NCBI RefSeq assembly: GCF_013408415.1
Contig: NZ_JACCAA010000001.1
Span: forward strand, 1,550,001-1,614,000
DNA length: 64,000 nt
Origin: Nocardioides daedukensis
GTDB taxonomy: Bacteria; Actinomycetota; Actinomycetes; Propionibacteriales; Nocardioidaceae
Direction: 5' to 3'
Translations under genes and position numbers: made by a program
The notes under the pieces: model-generated
Database searches by the model: none
What the model saw: only the letters and a program-made list of their open reading frames with translations
What the model was told of the DNA's origin: nothing
Part shown: positions 34,283 through 42,521 of the stretch, piece after piece
Layout: each line of letters starts with the position of its first letter
Numbering within the stretch: position 1 is the first letter of the stretch

Positions 34283-35176
34283 ATGCGGATCAGGAACAAG
34301 GGAATCGCAGTCGCGGCGGGGCTCGTCCTCGGCCTCGGCGTGCTGAGCGCCTGTGGCGACGCCGGCAGTGACGACGAAGGCCGGGACGTCGAGGCCAAGT
34401 CGGACTGTGAAGACAAGTTCGAAGCCGGCTCGAAGATGGAGGAGCTCTCCAAGGCCGGCAAGATCACGGTTGGTGTGAAGTACGACCAGCCCGGTCTCGG
34501 TTACAAGGACGCCGCAGCAGAGCGCCCCACCGGCTTCGACATCGAGGTGGCGAAGATCCTCGTCGCCGACCTGTGCATCGACCCTGCCTCGGACAACGTC
34601 ACGTGGGAGGAGACCATCTCCGACAACCGCGAGCCGTTCCTCCAGGAGGGTCGCGTGGACCTGGTGCTCGCGTCGTACTCGATCACCGATGACCGTCGCA
34701 AGCTGGTCGGCCAGACCGGCCCCTACATGGTCACCGGTCAGCAGATCCTCGTCGCAGAGGACAGCAAGATCACCGGCATCGACGACCTGAAGGGCAAGAA
34801 GGTCTGCTCGGTGCGTGGCTCGACGTCGCTGAAGAACGTCGAGGCCGCCGGTGCCATCGGCGTCCCGGCCGACGCGTACGGCGCATGCGCCGAGGACGTC
34901 ATCAACGGCACCGTCGAGGCAATGTCGACCGACGGCTCGATCCTGATGGGCCTCGCTGCCCAGCACGAGGGTGAGCTCAAGGTCGTCGGCGACGAGTTCT
35001 CCGAGGAGAACATCGGTGTCGGCTACTCCAAGAAGAGCCCCGAGATGTGCCAGTGGATCAACGACACGTTGACCACGGCGTTCGAGGACGGTTCGTGGGC
35101 CGACGCGTTCGAGCTGACCCTGGGCAAGTCCGGGTCGGAGACCCCCGAGCCGCCGAAGCTCGACGACTGCGCCTGA
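34283..35176 (+). CDS. gluB: Glutamate-type ABC importer, substrate-binding lipoprotein
   Basis: A 297-residue lipoprotein. Signal peptide with lipobox VLSACGD (lipidated Cys24), an acidic linker, then a type II binding fold: ITVGVKYDQPGLG, ERPTGFDIEVAKIL, the ligand-contact NREPFLQEGRVDLVLASYSI and KVCSVRGSTSLKN. AAGGAG lies 8 bases before the ATG. A strong hairpin separates it from the permease genes, as expected where binding protein is needed in excess. Confidence 0.94.
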   Translation: MRIRNKGIAVAAGLVLGLGVLSACGDAGSDDEGRDVEAKSDCEDKFEAGSKMEELSKAGKITVGVKYDQPGLGYKDAAAERPTGFDIEVAKILVADLCIDPASDNVTWEETISDNREPFLQEGRVDLVLASYSITDDRRKLVGQTGPYMVTGQQILVAEDSKITGIDDLKGKKVCSVRGSTSLKNVEAAGAIGVPADAYGACAEDVINGTVEAMSTDGSILMGLAAQHEGELKVVGDEFSEENIGVGYSKKSPEMCQWINDTLTTAFEDGSWADAFELTLGKSGSETPEPPKLDDCA

Positions 35177-35189
35177 TCTTGGCAACACG

Positions 35190-35221
35190 CTGTCGGGGAC
35201 GGTGAGAACCGTCCCCGACAG
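35190..35221 (+). terminator. Intercistronic hairpin between gluB and gluC
   Basis: Perfect 14-bp arms (CTGTCGGGGACGGT, 35190-35203, with 35208-35221) around GAGA, 13 bp after the gluB stop. It probably gives partial termination or protects the gluAB part of the mRNA. Confidence 0.8.
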
Positions 35222-35266
35222 TGCTGAGAACGACTGACATCACCGACCAGGAAGGACGTCACCAGA

Positions 35267-35953
35267 GTGGAAGTGGTCTGGGATAACCGCGGCGACGTCG
35301 CGACGGCATTCAGCTACACGCTGGTGCTATTCGTGACGTCCGGGATCCTGTCGTTGGTGATGGGCACGATCCTTGCCGCCATGCGGGTGGGCCCGGTGGC
35401 CGTGATGCGGTGGGCCGCGTCGACCTACGTCACCCTGGTCCGCAACACGCCCCTGCTGATCATCTACATGTTCTTCCGCATCGGCGGCCCCAAGATCGAC
35501 CTCAAGTTCACCTGGGTCGACTGGACCATCGGCAACGTGGACCTCGACACCTACGTCGCCTCCGGCATCGTGGCGCTGACGGTCTACACCTCCACCTTCG
35601 TCTGCGAGGCGCTCCGCTCGGGCGTCAACGCCGTGCCGATCGGCCAGGCCGAGGCGGCCCGCGCGATCGGGATGCCGTTCGCCGGCACGATGCGGCACGT
35701 GATCATCCCGCAGGCATTCCGCGCCTCGGTGCCCCCGCTGGCCAGCGTCCAGATCGCCCTGCTGAAGAACACCACCGTCATCGGTGCGCTCGGCGTGGTC
35801 GAGGCCTTCACCTACATGTATGAGCTGACCAACGACAACGCCGCGGCACGGATCGGCATCTTCCTCAGCTTCGCGGCGATCTTCGTTGTCCTGGTCGAGC
35901 TGCTGTCCTTCGCAGCGAACCGCCTCGAACGACGTTGGAGCGTGGCCCGATGA
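35267..35953 (+). CDS. gluC: Glutamate-type ABC importer, permease 1
   Basis: A 228-residue inner-membrane permease with about five membrane segments and the EAA loop that docks the ATPase (GQAEAARAIGMPFAGTMRHVIIPQA, about 125-149). It starts at a GTG after a GGAAGGA site. Its stop overlaps the gluD start (ATGA), which favours equal synthesis of the two permeases. Confidence 0.94.
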   Translation: MEVVWDNRGDVATAFSYTLVLFVTSGILSLVMGTILAAMRVGPVAVMRWAASTYVTLVRNTPLLIIYMFFRIGGPKIDLKFTWVDWTIGNVDLDTYVASGIVALTVYTSTFVCEALRSGVNAVPIGQAEAARAIGMPFAGTMRHVIIPQAFRASVPPLASVQIALLKNTTVIGALGVVEAFTYMYELTNDNAAARIGIFLSFAAIFVVLVELLSFAANRLERRWSVAR

Positions 35954-36801
35954 GTGCAAGCGTCCTGTTTGACAGCCCCGGCCCACGCACCCGCGCCCGG
36001 CACCGTGGCTACACCGTGCTCACGATCCTGGTCATCGCGGCGATCATCGCCTACGCCGCGATCCGGCTCGGTCAGCACGGCCAGTTCGAATACTCCAAGT
36101 GGGAACCGTTCGTCACCCCGAAGTACATCAAGGCGATCATCTTCAAGGGCATCCTGGTCACCCTCCAGCTCGCCCTGTTCTCGGTGCTGTTCGCGGTCGT
36201 GTTCGGTGTCGTCTTCGGCATCGGCAAGCTGTCGGAGCATGCCTGGGTCCGCTGGCCCTGTTGGGCAGTCGTGGAGTTCTTCCGCGCCGTGCCGGTCCTG
36301 CTGCTGATGGTGCTGATCTTCTTCATGTGGGGCATCTCGCGCGGCGACTTCGGCGAGTTCTGGACCGTCGTCGCAGCCCTGACCCTCTACAACGGCGCGG
36401 TCCTGGCCGAGGTGTTCCGCGCCGGCATCCTGGCCGTGCCCAAGGGCCAGGGGGAGGCGGCGTACGCCATCGGCATGCGCAAGTCGCAGGTGATGTCGAT
36501 CGTGCTGCTGCCGCAGGCGGCCAAGATCATGCTGCCCGCCATCCTCAGCCAGTGCGTGGTGGCACTTAAGGACACCAGCCTCGGCTATGTGGTGACCGCC
36601 GGTGGTCTGAGCACCGTCGCCAAGGAGATCTACAACGGGCGGTTCTCGAACCACGTGCCGACCATCCTGGTGATCGGCGCGATCTATGTGCTGCTCAACC
36701 TGATCCTCACCATGCTGGCCACGTTGGCGCAGAAGAAGCTGGTCGGCGAGAAGAAGGTGCTCGACGTGCCGATGGTCGGCGCGGCGGAAGCGAAGGCCTG
36801 A
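35950..36801 (+). CDS. gluD: Glutamate-type ABC importer, permease 2
   Basis: A 283-residue permease with a longer N-terminal extension than GluC, five to six membrane segments and the EAA loop GQGEAAYAIGMRKSQVMSIVLLPQA. It pairs with GluC as a heterodimer. Its stop directly abuts the stop of the convergent hotdog gene with no bases between. Confidence 0.94.
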   Translation: MSASVLFDSPGPRTRARHRGYTVLTILVIAAIIAYAAIRLGQHGQFEYSKWEPFVTPKYIKAIIFKGILVTLQLALFSVLFAVVFGVVFGIGKLSEHAWVRWPCWAVVEFFRAVPVLLLMVLIFFMWGISRGDFGEFWTVVAALTLYNGAVLAEVFRAGILAVPKGQGEAAYAIGMRKSQVMSIVLLPQAAKIMLPAILSQCVVALKDTSLGYVVTAGGLSTVAKEIYNGRFSNHVPTILVIGAIYVLLNLILTMLATLAQKKLVGEKKVLDVPMVGAAEAKA

Positions 36802-37272
36802 CTAGGCCTTCGCCGGCTTCGGGGTCACCCAGAGCTTGATCACGCCGTCGAAGCACTCCACGCCACTCTTGGTCAGGGCGCGGACCCGCACGTGCAGGTC
36901 GGGGTCGTCACCGGCCCACTGCTCGGGGTCGGTCTCGGCGATGATGGTGATGTCGGAGTCGGCCTTCGCGGTGTAGTTGATGTCCATCCCCTTGGGGATC
37001 CACCGCTTGTCCTTGGGGATCGTCACCTCTGCGAGCGCCCCCATCGCGGCCTCGGCACCGTTGCACAGCGCGATCGCGTGCACCGTGCCGATGTGGTTGT
37101 GCACCGCGCGGCGCTTCGGGAATGTCAGCTCGACGTGGTTCGGCTCGATGACCCGGAAGGTCGGTCGGATCGTCGCGAAGTACGGGGCCTTCTGGGCGAA
37201 GGCGAGCGAGAACGCCTTGTTCCCCATCGGCACGGCCGACATCTTCTTCCACAGGTCCAGGAGTGCAGGCAT
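36802..37272 (-). CDS. Hotdog-fold DUF4442 protein (thioesterase-like)
   Basis: A 156-residue single-domain hotdog protein: NHVELTFPKRRAVHNHIGTVHAIALCNGAEAAMGALAE is the DUF4442/PaaI-like core with the HNHIGTVHA helix, and IPKGMDINYTAKA follows. It probably acts on acyl-CoA thioesters. It is divergent from the acyl-CoA desaturase gene, and a palindrome (37281-37296) lies just upstream of its start, so shared control with lipid genes is plausible. Confidence 0.85.
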   Translation of the reverse strand: MPALLDLWKKMSAVPMGNKAFSLAFAQKAPYFATIRPTFRVIEPNHVELTFPKRRAVHNHIGTVHAIALCNGAEAAMGALAEVTIPKDKRWIPKGMDINYTAKADSDITIIAETDPEQWAGDDPDLHVRVRALTKSGVECFDGVIKLWVTPKPAKA

Positions 37273-37280
37273 GGCACTAG

Positions 37281-37356
37281 GTTACCCACAAGTAACTCCA
37301 TCTGGATGTTGCCTGTGCCACAGGACGTTCCCTGACCTACGGTTGCGTAAGTTACG
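37281..37356. promoter_or_regulatory. Palindromes in the hotdog/desaturase divergent promoter
   Basis: GTTACCCACAAGTAAC (37281-37296) and CGTAAGTTACG (37346-37356) are both GTTAC/GTAAC-type palindromes lying between the divergent start codons at 37272 and 37395. They could be operators for the TetR regulator encoded at 38468. This is inferred. Confidence 0.4.
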
Positions 37357-37394
37357 GTGACCTCGAAACTGACGACATCTGTGGGGAGCAGCAC

Positions 37395-38351
37395 GTGACC
37401 ACCACCGCGTCCAATCGGGACACGGACCTTCCGGAGCGCGCGACCCTGGGTGGCGACGAGCAGTCGATGCTCGAGCAGATCACCCTCGCGCTGTTCATCC
37501 TGGTCCCGTTCATCGCCATCGTTGCCGCCGTCCCGGTCGCCTGGGGCGGTTGGTTGGGCTGGAGCGACGTGATCATCGCGGTCACGATGTACTCGATCGG
37601 TCTGTTCGGGATCACGGTCGGCTACCACCGCCTGTTCACGCACAAGTCGTTCAAGCCGAACCGTCCACTGAAGGTGGCGCTGGCTATCGCCGGGTCGATG
37701 GCGATCCAGGGCCCGGTGGTCCGCTGGGTCGCCGATCACCGCAAGCACCACAAGTTCTCCGACCGCGACGGCGACCCGCACTCGCCCTGGAAATATGGCA
37801 CCTCGATCGGCGCCGTGGCCAAGGGCATGTTCCACGCACACATGATGTGGCTCTTCGACGAGGAGCAGACGCCGCAGCGCAAATATGCTCCCGACCTGAT
37901 GAAGGACCCCGACATCGTCCGGGTGAGCCGACTGTTCTGGCTGTGGACGCTGATCAGCCTGCTCGTACCGCCCGTCCTGGGTGGCCTGGTCACCTGGTCC
38001 TGGCAGGGCGCTGCGACTGCCTTCTTCTGGGGGACCCTGGTTCGCGTCGGTCTGCTGCACCACGTGACCTGGTCGATCAACTCGATCTGCCACACGATCG
38101 GCGAACGCCCGTTCCTCTCGCGCGACAAGTCCTCCAACGTGTGGTGGCTGGCGATCCCGTCCGGCGGCGAGTCCTGGCACAACCTGCACCACGCCGACCC
38201 GACCTGCGCGCGCCACGGCGTACTCCGCGGCCAGCTCGACTCCTCGGCCCGCCTGATCTGGGTCTTCGAGAAGCTGGGCTGGGTCAAGGACGTGCGCTGG
38301 CCGGTCGCCGAGCGCCTCGACGCGAAGCTGAAGGCCAACCAGCCCGCCTGA
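37395..38351 (+). CDS. Membrane acyl-CoA desaturase (delta-9 type)
   Basis: A 318-residue di-iron membrane desaturase. Four hydrophobic segments in two pairs are separated by the three histidine boxes HRLFTH, HRKHH and HNLHH, with a further His-rich LHHVTW. It introduces a cis double bond into C16/C18 acyl-CoA, adjusting membrane fluidity. It begins at a GTG. A TetR gene follows in the same direction after a 31-bp-repeat spacer, which suggests local regulation. Confidence 0.93.
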   Translation: MTTTASNRDTDLPERATLGGDEQSMLEQITLALFILVPFIAIVAAVPVAWGGWLGWSDVIIAVTMYSIGLFGITVGYHRLFTHKSFKPNRPLKVALAIAGSMAIQGPVVRWVADHRKHHKFSDRDGDPHSPWKYGTSIGAVAKGMFHAHMMWLFDEEQTPQRKYAPDLMKDPDIVRVSRLFWLWTLISLLVPPVLGGLVTWSWQGAATAFFWGTLVRVGLLHHVTWSINSICHTIGERPFLSRDKSSNVWWLAIPSGGESWHNLHHADPTCARHGVLRGQLDSSARLIWVFEKLGWVKDVRWPVAERLDAKLKANQPA

Positions 38352-38434
38352 CGCCGACCCGGCACTTGTTGACGCGCCTCAACGCCGACCCGGCAGTTGT
38401 TGACGCTGTTTGGCGCTCCGGCACTTTTTGACGC
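38351..38434. repeat. Three imperfect direct repeats between desaturase and TetR genes
   Basis: The 15-mer GGCACTTGTTGACGC (38361) recurs as GGCAGTTGTTGACGC (38392) and GGCACTTTTTGACGC (38420). The first two copies lie in near-identical 31-bp units (ACGCCGACCCGGCA...). They fill most of the spacer before the TetR gene and may be regulator sites. Confidence 0.65.
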
Positions 38435-38467
38435 CGCGGTTGTTGGCAGCACTGGCAGGATGGAGCG

Positions 38468-39148
38468 GTGAGCACCTCCCGCAAGTCCGCGCCGCGCAGC
38501 AGGATGACCGCGGCGGAGCGTCGCGAACAGCTCATCGCCACGGCCCGAGAACTCTTCGCCGCACGCGGCTTCGACGGTACGTCGATCGAAGAGGTCGCAG
38601 CCCGCTCCGAGGTGTCCAAGCCGGTCGTCTATGAGCACTTCGGCGGCAAGGAGGGGCTCTATGCGGTGGTTGTCGATCGTGAGGTCACCCTGCTCCTGGC
38701 GATGATGCGCGCCTCGTTGACGTCAGGGACATCCCGGGCTCTGCTCGAACAGGCCGCGCTCACACTGCTGGACTACATCGAGGCCCAGCCGGACGGGTTC
38801 CGGATCCTGGTGCGCGACTCTCCGATGGCCTCGCAAGGAGCCAGCTTCCAGTCGATCATCGGCGACACCGCCTCGCGGGTCGAGGGAATCCTGGTCGATC
38901 AGTTCACGAAGGCCGGGCTGGAAGCGCGGACCGCGCCGATGTATGCGCAGATGCTGGTCGGGATGGTCGGAACCACCGGACAGTGGTGGCTGGAGACCGG
39001 ACGGAAGCCGGCCAAGGACGTGGTCGCGGCGCACATCGTGAACCTCGCGTGGAACGGGCTCTCGGGACTCGAGAAGAAGCCACTGCTGGAGGCCGGGCGG
39101 ACGACCCCCTCATCTCCCCTCCCCCGCATCCACCCAACAGCGGGTTAG
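38468..39148 (+). CDS. TetR-family transcriptional regulator
   Basis: A 226-residue protein with an N-terminal helix-turn-helix (about 15-62: RREQLIATARELFAARGFDGTSIEEVAARSEVSKPVVYEHFGGKEGLYAVVV) and a helical ligand domain. The DNA-reading helix is canonical. It starts at a GTG. It lies just downstream of the desaturase, in the same orientation. Regulators of this type control fatty acid desaturation in other bacteria, so control of the desaturase and of itself is likely but not shown. Confidence 0.9.
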   Translation: MSTSRKSAPRSRMTAAERREQLIATARELFAARGFDGTSIEEVAARSEVSKPVVYEHFGGKEGLYAVVVDREVTLLLAMMRASLTSGTSRALLEQAALTLLDYIEAQPDGFRILVRDSPMASQGASFQSIIGDTASRVEGILVDQFTKAGLEARTAPMYAQMLVGMVGTTGQWWLETGRKPAKDVVAAHIVNLAWNGLSGLEKKPLLEAGRTTPSSPLPRIHPTAG

Positions 39149-39174
39149 GCCCTGTCGGCGTCGCTAGCGCTGAT

Positions 39175-39234
39175 CGACCCGTCGTGAATTCACCTTTCGA
39201 CCCAGCCAGAATGCGAATTGGCGACGGGTCGGCG
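39175..39234. repeat. Dispersed palindromic element, copy C
   Basis: A 60-bp unit: left arm CGACCCGTCGTGAATTCACC, inner CAGAATGCGAATTGG, right arm CGACGGGTCGGCG. It lies 15 bp before copy D in the same intergenic region. Confidence 0.75.
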
Positions 39235-39249
39235 AAAAGGGCACTCATC

Positions 39250-39309
39250 GAGCCGTCGTGAGTTCACGTCCTGAGGCCGCCGGAATGTGAATTCACGACG
39301 GGTCGGCGG
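39250..39309. repeat. Dispersed palindromic element, copy D
   Basis: A 60-bp unit: left arm GAGCCGTCGTGAGTTCACG, inner CGGAATGTGAATTCACG, right arm ACGGGTCGGCGG. The arms pair over about 15 bp. It lies between the TetR gene and the convergent lipoprotein gene, so it may also act as a terminator. Confidence 0.75.
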
Positions 39310-39320
39310 AGGGGCGGGGT

Positions 39321-39818
39321 CTAGGTGGGGTCGTAGGGGCCGACGAGGTCGTTGGCCACCTCGGAGGACACCCGCACGCAGATGCCGGTGACCGACCAGG
39401 TGAGTACGCCGCGCTGCAGCTTCAGGGTGAGCCGGAGGTCGTCGCGGCGCAGGTTGCGCACCTCGACCGTGGTGTTGCTCGGCGGGTCGAGGGTCCAGCC
39501 CTCGGCCTCCACGGCCGCCCTGGCCTGGTCGAGGGCTGCGGTGTCCGCCTCGTCGCTCCAGTCGACGAACTCGTGATAGATCAGGCCCTCGGTCGGGGAC
39601 GTGCCACACGTGCCGTAGTTGGCCGTCGCTGGCTTCGCGGTGCCGCCGAGCTCAGCCAGTACGGTCGCGGTCACGCCCTTGACCGCTGCCGTCGTCGTGT
39701 CGCGGGCGGCGCGAAGGTCATCCATCTCGTCCTCCTCGTTCGACCCCGACTCCCCGCAGGCCACCATCACCAGGCCGAGCAGGAGGATGAGGGCACTGAC
39801 CGTGAATCGCTTGATCAC
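39321..39818 (-). CDS. Small secreted lipoprotein of unknown function
   Basis: A 165-residue protein with a signal peptide and lipobox LVMVACGES (Cys about 22), then an acidic linker and a mixed globular domain. No family is recognised. The GTG start overlaps the upstream DUF1023 hydrolase stop (GTGA). It is the last gene of a four-gene coupled operon. It could be an accessory or protective partner of the hydrolase, which is a guess. Confidence 0.75.
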   Translation of the reverse strand: MIKRFTVSALILLLGLVMVACGESGSNEEDEMDDLRAARDTTTAAVKGVTATVLAELGGTAKPATANYGTCGTSPTEGLIYHEFVDWSDEADTAALDQARAAVEAEGWTLDPPSNTTVEVRNLRRDDLRLTLKLQRGVLTWSVTGICVRVSSEVANDLVGPYDPT

Positions 39819-41611
39819 TTGTAGGTCACCTCGCCGGTGTCCGGCGTCTCGACGGGATCCCGATCGATCTCGGGATCCTCCGGACCACCAAACCACGGGT
39901 CGTGCACATGATCGGCGTGGACCACGTATTCATCGGCCCCATCCACGATCCGGCCGATGTTGTAGAGCGACTCACTGTCCTCGTTGAAGTAGTTGCCGTG
40001 CGCCTCGATGCCCCGGTGCCAGCCGTTGCGGTCAGGGTCCTCGGCGGTGAACCGCTGGCCGCCGAACTTGTCCTCGGCCGGATCACGCCCCAGCCCCGCA
40101 CCGATCCGGCCGGGCGACACGTCGCCGTGATCCCCCAACGCCCCGACGAGGTCGCGGCTGTTGCGGCCCGCCCACACGTTGTCGCCGTCCATGTCATAGG
40201 CGCCGACGTCGGAATAGCCGCCACCGGGGCTGCCGACCAGGACCAGGTCATCGATGTCGATGTCGTGATCGCCCGCAGCATGTCCAGCGGTGGTCGAGCC
40301 ATAGCTGTGCCCGATCAGGGTCAGATGGGCTGGGTTGTCCGCCCGTGAGGCGCGGAGTCCGTCGATGTCGTTGGCCAGGGTCGCGCCGCCGTCCTCGGCG
40401 CGGTGCTCGGTCAGCGTCGCCGGGTCGGTGATCCCGGAGGGGGCGTCGTAGCCGAGCCAGATCATCGAGGCGACCGAGTTCTCCCCGTTGCCGTTGAACC
40501 GTGCCGCCTCATAGACATTGGTCGCGTCGCGGGTCATTGCCGAGATCCCGTCGATGTCACTGGTGATCCCGGGGACACGGACTGCCAAGTTGTCGGCCGT
40601 GTCGAGGTCTCCGATCGAGATCGCCACAGAGCCGCTGTCGGTGCCGTACTTCTCCGGGTCGTACATCCAGAGCTGGATCGGCGGATGCTCCCCGGTGAGC
40701 GGATCGACGTACTTCTCAACCTGTCGCACGGCATCGTCGACGTGCTGCGCGTTGTCGAGCACGGAGGCCTCGTGCGGGCTGATGGTGCCGTCCTCCTGCT
40801 TCTCGGTGAGGCCGGCGATCTGTTCGTCCAACAGGATCCGGTTGGCCTCGTCCCGCACGTCGGCGGGGAGCCCGTCCATCCTGCCGATCACCTCGGGAGA
40901 CTCCACCAGCAGTGCGTGTCGCTCCTCGGCACTGAGGCCTTCCCACCATTCGCGGGCAGCTTCGGGCGACCTGAACAGGAGGCCCATCGGCCCACCGTTC
41001 TTCAGCAGGGCATTGCCGGCGAGCGCGGCACTGGCGTCGTTGGCCGCCGCGATGTCGGCCAGGGTCTGGTTCGTGGTGAACGCCTTGTTCATCGTGCGGT
41101 CGTTCGCCCGGAGCTCGCGCTTGAGCTTGGCGTGGTCACTCACCAACTCGCCGTAATCGTCGCGCAGCGTCTGAGCGGCATTCTCATAACCGGACCTGGT
41201 GATGGGGTGCAGGGGCTCCTCCATCGCCCGGAGCTCGCCGATCAATGACGTGCGCCAGGAGTTTGCGGCGGCGCGGCGTTCGACCAACTGGTCCCGCAAC
41301 GTCCGCAGCTCCTCGAGGACCTGAGCGTGGATCGTCACCGCGCGCGCGACCCGTCGCATCCCCGTCTGGAGCGTGTTCGCGTCGGTCTGCACGGACTCGG
41401 CCGAGGTGGCGTAGGCGTCAGCGTCGTCGCCGATCCAGGGACGCGCACCGGGCCTGCTCGCCGTCCAGGCGAAGTCGGCGAGCTCTTCGAAGTCGGAGGC
41501 GATGCCATAGAGCGTCTCGGCGAACGCGTCGACCGGCACCGGGTCGCCCTCGACCTCGACGATGGTCTCCGGGCGTGGGTCGGGGAACGAGATCCCGTGG
41601 ACGGTGACCAT
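39815..41611 (-). CDS. DUF1023 alpha/beta hydrolase with WXG100-like N-terminus
   Basis: A 598-residue protein. Residues about 20-190 are helical with a WxGDDADAYATSAESV segment like type VII secretion substrates. Residues about 340-520 are the DUF1023 alpha/beta hydrolase, with nucleophile GHSYGS and a VLVGSPGGG strand, a candidate Asp further on and a late HADHVHDP for the His. No signal peptide is seen. Such proteins are common in actinobacteria near WXG100 genes and are thought to be exported or to modify lipids. It is coupled at both ends (TGATG with the WXG100-like gene, GTGA with the lipoprotein). Confidence 0.85.
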   Translation of the reverse strand: MVTVHGISFPDPRPETIVEVEGDPVPVDAFAETLYGIASDFEELADFAWTASRPGARPWIGDDADAYATSAESVQTDANTLQTGMRRVARAVTIHAQVLEELRTLRDQLVERRAAANSWRTSLIGELRAMEEPLHPITRSGYENAAQTLRDDYGELVSDHAKLKRELRANDRTMNKAFTTNQTLADIAAANDASAALAGNALLKNGGPMGLLFRSPEAAREWWEGLSAEERHALLVESPEVIGRMDGLPADVRDEANRILLDEQIAGLTEKQEDGTISPHEASVLDNAQHVDDAVRQVEKYVDPLTGEHPPIQLWMYDPEKYGTDSGSVAISIGDLDTADNLAVRVPGITSDIDGISAMTRDATNVYEAARFNGNGENSVASMIWLGYDAPSGITDPATLTEHRAEDGGATLANDIDGLRASRADNPAHLTLIGHSYGSTTAGHAAGDHDIDIDDLVLVGSPGGGYSDVGAYDMDGDNVWAGRNSRDLVGALGDHGDVSPGRIGAGLGRDPAEDKFGGQRFTAEDPDRNGWHRGIEAHGNYFNEDSESLYNIGRIVDGADEYVVHADHVHDPWFGGPEDPEIDRDPVETPDTGEVTYK

Positions 41612-41916
41612 CAGTCGTCCCTCTGCGTGTAGCCCTCGCCGACACCGTCGTCGGTGGCCCGCCAGGTCCGCCCCGCGTCACCGAGCCCGTCGGAGATCGT
41701 CTCCACCCGGTCACGCATCGTGGTGGTCAGGTCCACCCAGGAGGCCAGGAAGGCGCGTGCCTGTGGTGCCACGTCCGGGCTGAAGCCGGTCGCCTTCTGC
41801 TCGTTGGTCTCCGAGCGGGTCGAGGTCATCAGCTCGACCCAGTCGGACCACGAGCGGGACTCGGCCGAGAGTGCGCTCGGGTCGACATCGATCCCGAGGC
41901 CGCCTCCGCCGGTCAT
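41611..41916 (-). CDS. WXG100-like (ESAT-6 family) small protein
   Basis: A 101-residue helical protein with two helices split near residue 45. WSDWVELM and ASWVDLTTTMRDRVETISDGLGDAGRTWRATDDGVGEGY fit the helix-turn-helix pattern of type VII secretion WXG100 proteins, though a clean W-x-G is absent. Its start overlaps the upstream stop (ATGA) and its stop overlaps the hydrolase start. It probably dimerises with the N-terminus of the hydrolase. No ESX secretion machinery is in the window. Confidence 0.72.
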   Translation of the reverse strand: MTGGGGLGIDVDPSALSAESRSWSDWVELMTSTRSETNEQKATGFSPDVAPQARAFLASWVDLTTTMRDRVETISDGLGDAGRTWRATDDGVGEGYTQRDD

Positions 41917-42455
41917 CCGCGTGCCTCGCCCTCGAGCAGTACGTCGCGGAAGTCGGGCTCGAGTGGGTAGGGGCCCGCGGTGGTGACGATTGCAAGCCGG
42001 CCGGTGGACACGACGTACATCAGCTTCACCGTCACGGTGTCGCGGCGGGCGCGGAAGCGGGGCATCCCGTCCTGCTCCTCGACCACCTGCCAACCCTGTG
42101 CGGTCAGTGTCTCGATCCCGGTCTGGAGGATCGCCGACGCATCCGAGAGCGACAGGTCGCTGACGGAGAACAGCCGGCGGCGGCTGACCGCGTCCGGCGC
42201 GACCGGGGCCCAGCCCTCGTCGCTCTCCTGCGCCACCTCGCGCCCCGCCAGCACGCTGCCCAGCCACTCGTCCACGGCAGCCAGGTCCGCGGCCGAACGC
42301 GCGCGGAAGTCGGGCTCGGTGAGCAGTTCGGAGCTCGCGTCCTCATCGGCCGACTCGGCCGCCTCGGGTGGAAGCAGGACGATCGTCGCGTCGGGGTGGC
42401 GTCGCGCCACCACGCCGAAGAATGGGTCTGCAAGGACTCTGGGATCTGCCGCCAT
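41913..42455 (-). CDS. Conserved-looking protein of unknown function, first gene of the DUF1023 operon
   Basis: A 180-residue soluble protein with no signal or membrane segment. The C-terminal part (TLTAQGWQVVEEQDGMPRF...VKLMYVVSTGRLAIVTTAGPY) looks like a small alpha/beta domain. I do not recognise it. The ATG at 42455 has GGAAG about 10 bases upstream; ATGs at 42473 and 42488 are alternatives. A role as chaperone or adaptor for the WXG100-like/DUF1023 pair would fit the location but is unsupported. Confidence 0.68.
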   Translation of the reverse strand: MAADPRVLADPFFGVVARRHPDATIVLLPPEAAESADEDASSELLTEPDFRARSAADLAAVDEWLGSVLAGREVAQESDEGWAPVAPDAVSRRRLFSVSDLSLSDASAILQTGIETLTAQGWQVVEEQDGMPRFRARRDTVTVKLMYVVSTGRLAIVTTAGPYPLEPDFRDVLLEGEARG

Positions 42456-42521
42456 GGGAACAGGCTTCCGCATTGGCCCCGAGGACAAACCTCGTGCCTG
42501 CCCATCTGTGGATGAGCGGGA

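Noticed and set aside
38351..38434. CRISPR-like array
   Set aside because: Only three imperfect repeats, the spacers themselves are repeated, and there are no cas genes.
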